NCBI GenBank assembly: GCA_038532435.1
Contig: JBCBAP010000109.1
Location: 1 to 7,540, forward strand
Length of the DNA stretch: 7,540 bases
Source: JBCBAP01 sp038532435
Lineage (GTDB): Bacteria; Pseudomonadota; Alphaproteobacteria; Rhodobacterales; Rhodobacteraceae
Reading direction: 5' to 3'
Within the stretch, counting starts at the first letter, position 1; each line of letters opens with the position of its first letter. Shown here piece after piece: positions 6,587-7,540 of the stretch. The notes below the pieces were generated by a model. That model saw only the letters and a list, made by a program, of their open reading frames with translations, did not search any database and was not told the origin of the DNA. Position numbers and translations under genes: made by a program.

Positions 6587-6606
6587 CTCTGCCCGTTTAC
6601 GCCACG

Positions 6607-6618
6607 CCCCTGCAGGGG
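6607..6618. repeat. Perfect 12-bp palindrome between the acyl-CoA ligase and membrane-protein genes
   Basis: CCCCTGCAGGGG lies in the 39-bp gap (6587-6625) between the two - strand genes, 20 bp before the membrane-protein ATG. As RNA it gives only a 4-bp GC stem around UGCA, with no U-tract after it, so it is not a good terminator. It shares the core CCTGCAGG with the palindrome at 887-898. Confidence 0.3.
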
Positions 6619-6625
6619 TATCGCG

Positions 6626-7540
6626 TCACGCGGGCAGTGTGTAGCCCCGATCCGCGAGCTGTTTGCGCAGCGCGAGCTTGGAGATCTTGCCCGTCGCCGT
6701 GTGCGGCAGTTCCTCGACGAAGACCACATCGTCCGGGACCTGCCATTTGGCGAACTTCGCAGCCACGAGGCCCAGCACGTCCTCCTTCGCCGGAGCGTCG
6801 CCGGAGGGTACGACCACGAGGATCGGGCGTTCGTCCCACTTCGGATGCGGAATGCCGACCGCGGCGGCCTCCGCGATCTGCGGATGGGCAACGGCGGCAT
6901 TTTCAAGATCGATGGAGCTGATCCATTCGCCGCCGGACTTGATCACATCCTTGGACCGGTCGGTGATGCGCATGTAGCCCTGCGGGTCTATCGTGGCGAC
7001 GTCCCCGGTGTCGAACCATCCCTCCGCGTCCGTCGCCGAGCCCTCCTGCTTGAGGTAGGTGCCGACCACGGAGGGGCCGCGGGCCCACAGCTTTCCCTGC
7101 GTCTCCCCATCCTCGGCCAGCCGTGCGCCGTCGTCGTCGGTGATCTTGAGTTCGACGGTGAAGGGCGGATGGCCGGTCGTCTCCTGCACGTCCATGCGCG
7201 CCTCGCTCTCCAGCGCCATCGCCTCCGGTTTGAAGGAGCAGATGGTGCCGAGCGGCGACAGCTCGGTCATGCCCCACGCATGCAGAACCTGCACGCCATA
7301 GACGTTCTGGAATGTCTCGATCACCGCTCTCGGGCAGGAGGAGCCGCCGATCACCACCCGCTGAAGGGTGGAGAATTTCAGTTCCGGATGCGCCTTCAGA
7401 TGTTGGAGGAGCATTAGCCAGACCGTGGGCACGGCGGCGGTCAGCGTCACCCCCATCTCCAGCAACTCGTAGAGGGCCGCAGGCGTCAGATCCCGCCCGG
7501 GCATCACCAGCGAGGATCCCGCGAGGGCGGAGGTGTAGGC
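6626..7540 (-). CDS. AMP-forming acyl-CoA ligase, AlkK/DmdB-like (medium/long-chain or methylmercaptopropionate-type), 5' partial
   Basis: The last 304 codons of an ANL-superfamily ligase, open to the window edge, so the N-terminal half including the ATP phosphate loop is outside; the family is about 540 residues long. Counting from the edge: VPTVWLMLL (37-45), YGVQVLHAWGMTELSPLGT (81-99), GWFDTGD (174-180), YMRITDRSKDVIKSGGEWIS (189-208) and PHTATGKISK (279-288), with K285 as the adenylation lysine. The combination SKDVIKSGGEWISSIDLENAAVAHP and PHPKWDERP is typical of AlkK-like ligases for medium or long fatty acids and of DmdB, which activates methylmercaptopropionate in marine Rhodobacteraceae; sequence alone does not separate these here. 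All visible catalytic motifs are intact. It differs clearly from the acetate-specific Acs at 932-2878. An in-frame GTG at 7507 is not the real start, since coding homology continues upstream (AYTSALAGSSL). Confidence 0.92.
   Translation of the reverse strand, partial: AYTSALAGSSLVMPGRDLTPAALYELLEMGVTLTAAVPTVWLMLLQHLKAHPELKFSTLQRVVIGGSSCPRAVIETFQNVYGVQVLHAWGMTELSPLGTICSFKPEAMALESEARMDVQETTGHPPFTVELKITDDDGARLAEDGETQGKLWARGPSVVGTYLKQEGSATDAEGWFDTGDVATIDPQGYMRITDRSKDVIKSGGEWISSIDLENAAVAHPQIAEAAAVGIPHPKWDERPILVVVPSGDAPAKEDVLGLVAAKFAKWQVPDDVVFVEELPHTATGKISKLALRKQLADRGYTLPA

Noticed and set aside
5645..7417. Long + strand open frame (590 codons) crossing two - strand genes
   Set aside because: It spans the gap between two well-supported - strand genes and reads as arginine/glycine/proline-rich noise.
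7505..7507. GTG at 7507 (- strand) as the start of the acyl-CoA ligase
   Set aside because: The frame stays open to the window edge and a 290-residue protein would lack the phosphate loop and most of the adenylation domain; the gene is simply cut by the window.

Overview
The window is GC-rich, densely coding bacterial DNA. Gene content and protein style point to an alphaproteobacterium, most likely Rhodobacteraceae (inference from the LivF-acs adjacency, the LivF sequence, and the DQYDRLEA-type membrane protein next to an AlkK/DmdB-like acyl-CoA ligase). No mobile element, CRISPR array, rRNA or tRNA is visible.

Layout on the + strand: the last codons of a livG-type ATPase gene (1-38), livF (51-800), a 131-bp gap rich in inverted repeats (801-931), acetyl-CoA synthetase acs (932-2878), an intrinsic terminator (2918-2961), then a two-gene unit made of an acetolactate-synthase-like thiamine-diphosphate (ThDP) enzyme (3087-4691) and a class I SAM-dependent methyltransferase (4702-5532). 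On the - strand, reading toward this unit, lie the 3' part of an AlkK/DmdB-like acyl-CoA ligase (6626-7540, running off the window) and a single-pass membrane protein (5540-6586). The two opposing units meet tail to tail with only 7 bp between stop codons.

Functionally this is a carbon-assimilation neighbourhood: uptake of branched-chain amino acids or similar solutes (LivG/LivF), activation of acetate (Acs), and activation of a longer acid (AMP-forming ligase). The ThDP enzyme and methyltransferase are tightly coupled and separately terminated from acs; their substrate is not evident.

The points most worth a second look are: (1) the membrane protein at 5540-6586, which reads as an M48-metallopeptidase-like fold that has lost its whole zinc site (HExxH replaced by LAAAR), so a probable pseudopeptidase; (2) three alternating half-sites CGGGAC/GTCCCG/CGGGAC spaced exactly 10 bp apart upstream of acs, a probable multi-dimer operator; (3) a 9-bp GAAA-tetraloop hairpin and a Shine-Dalgarno-presenting hairpin in the acs leader; (4) the uncharacterised ThDP enzyme/methyltransferase pair. 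I see no clear evidence of an entirely new multi-gene system; most genes are ordinary for this lineage.
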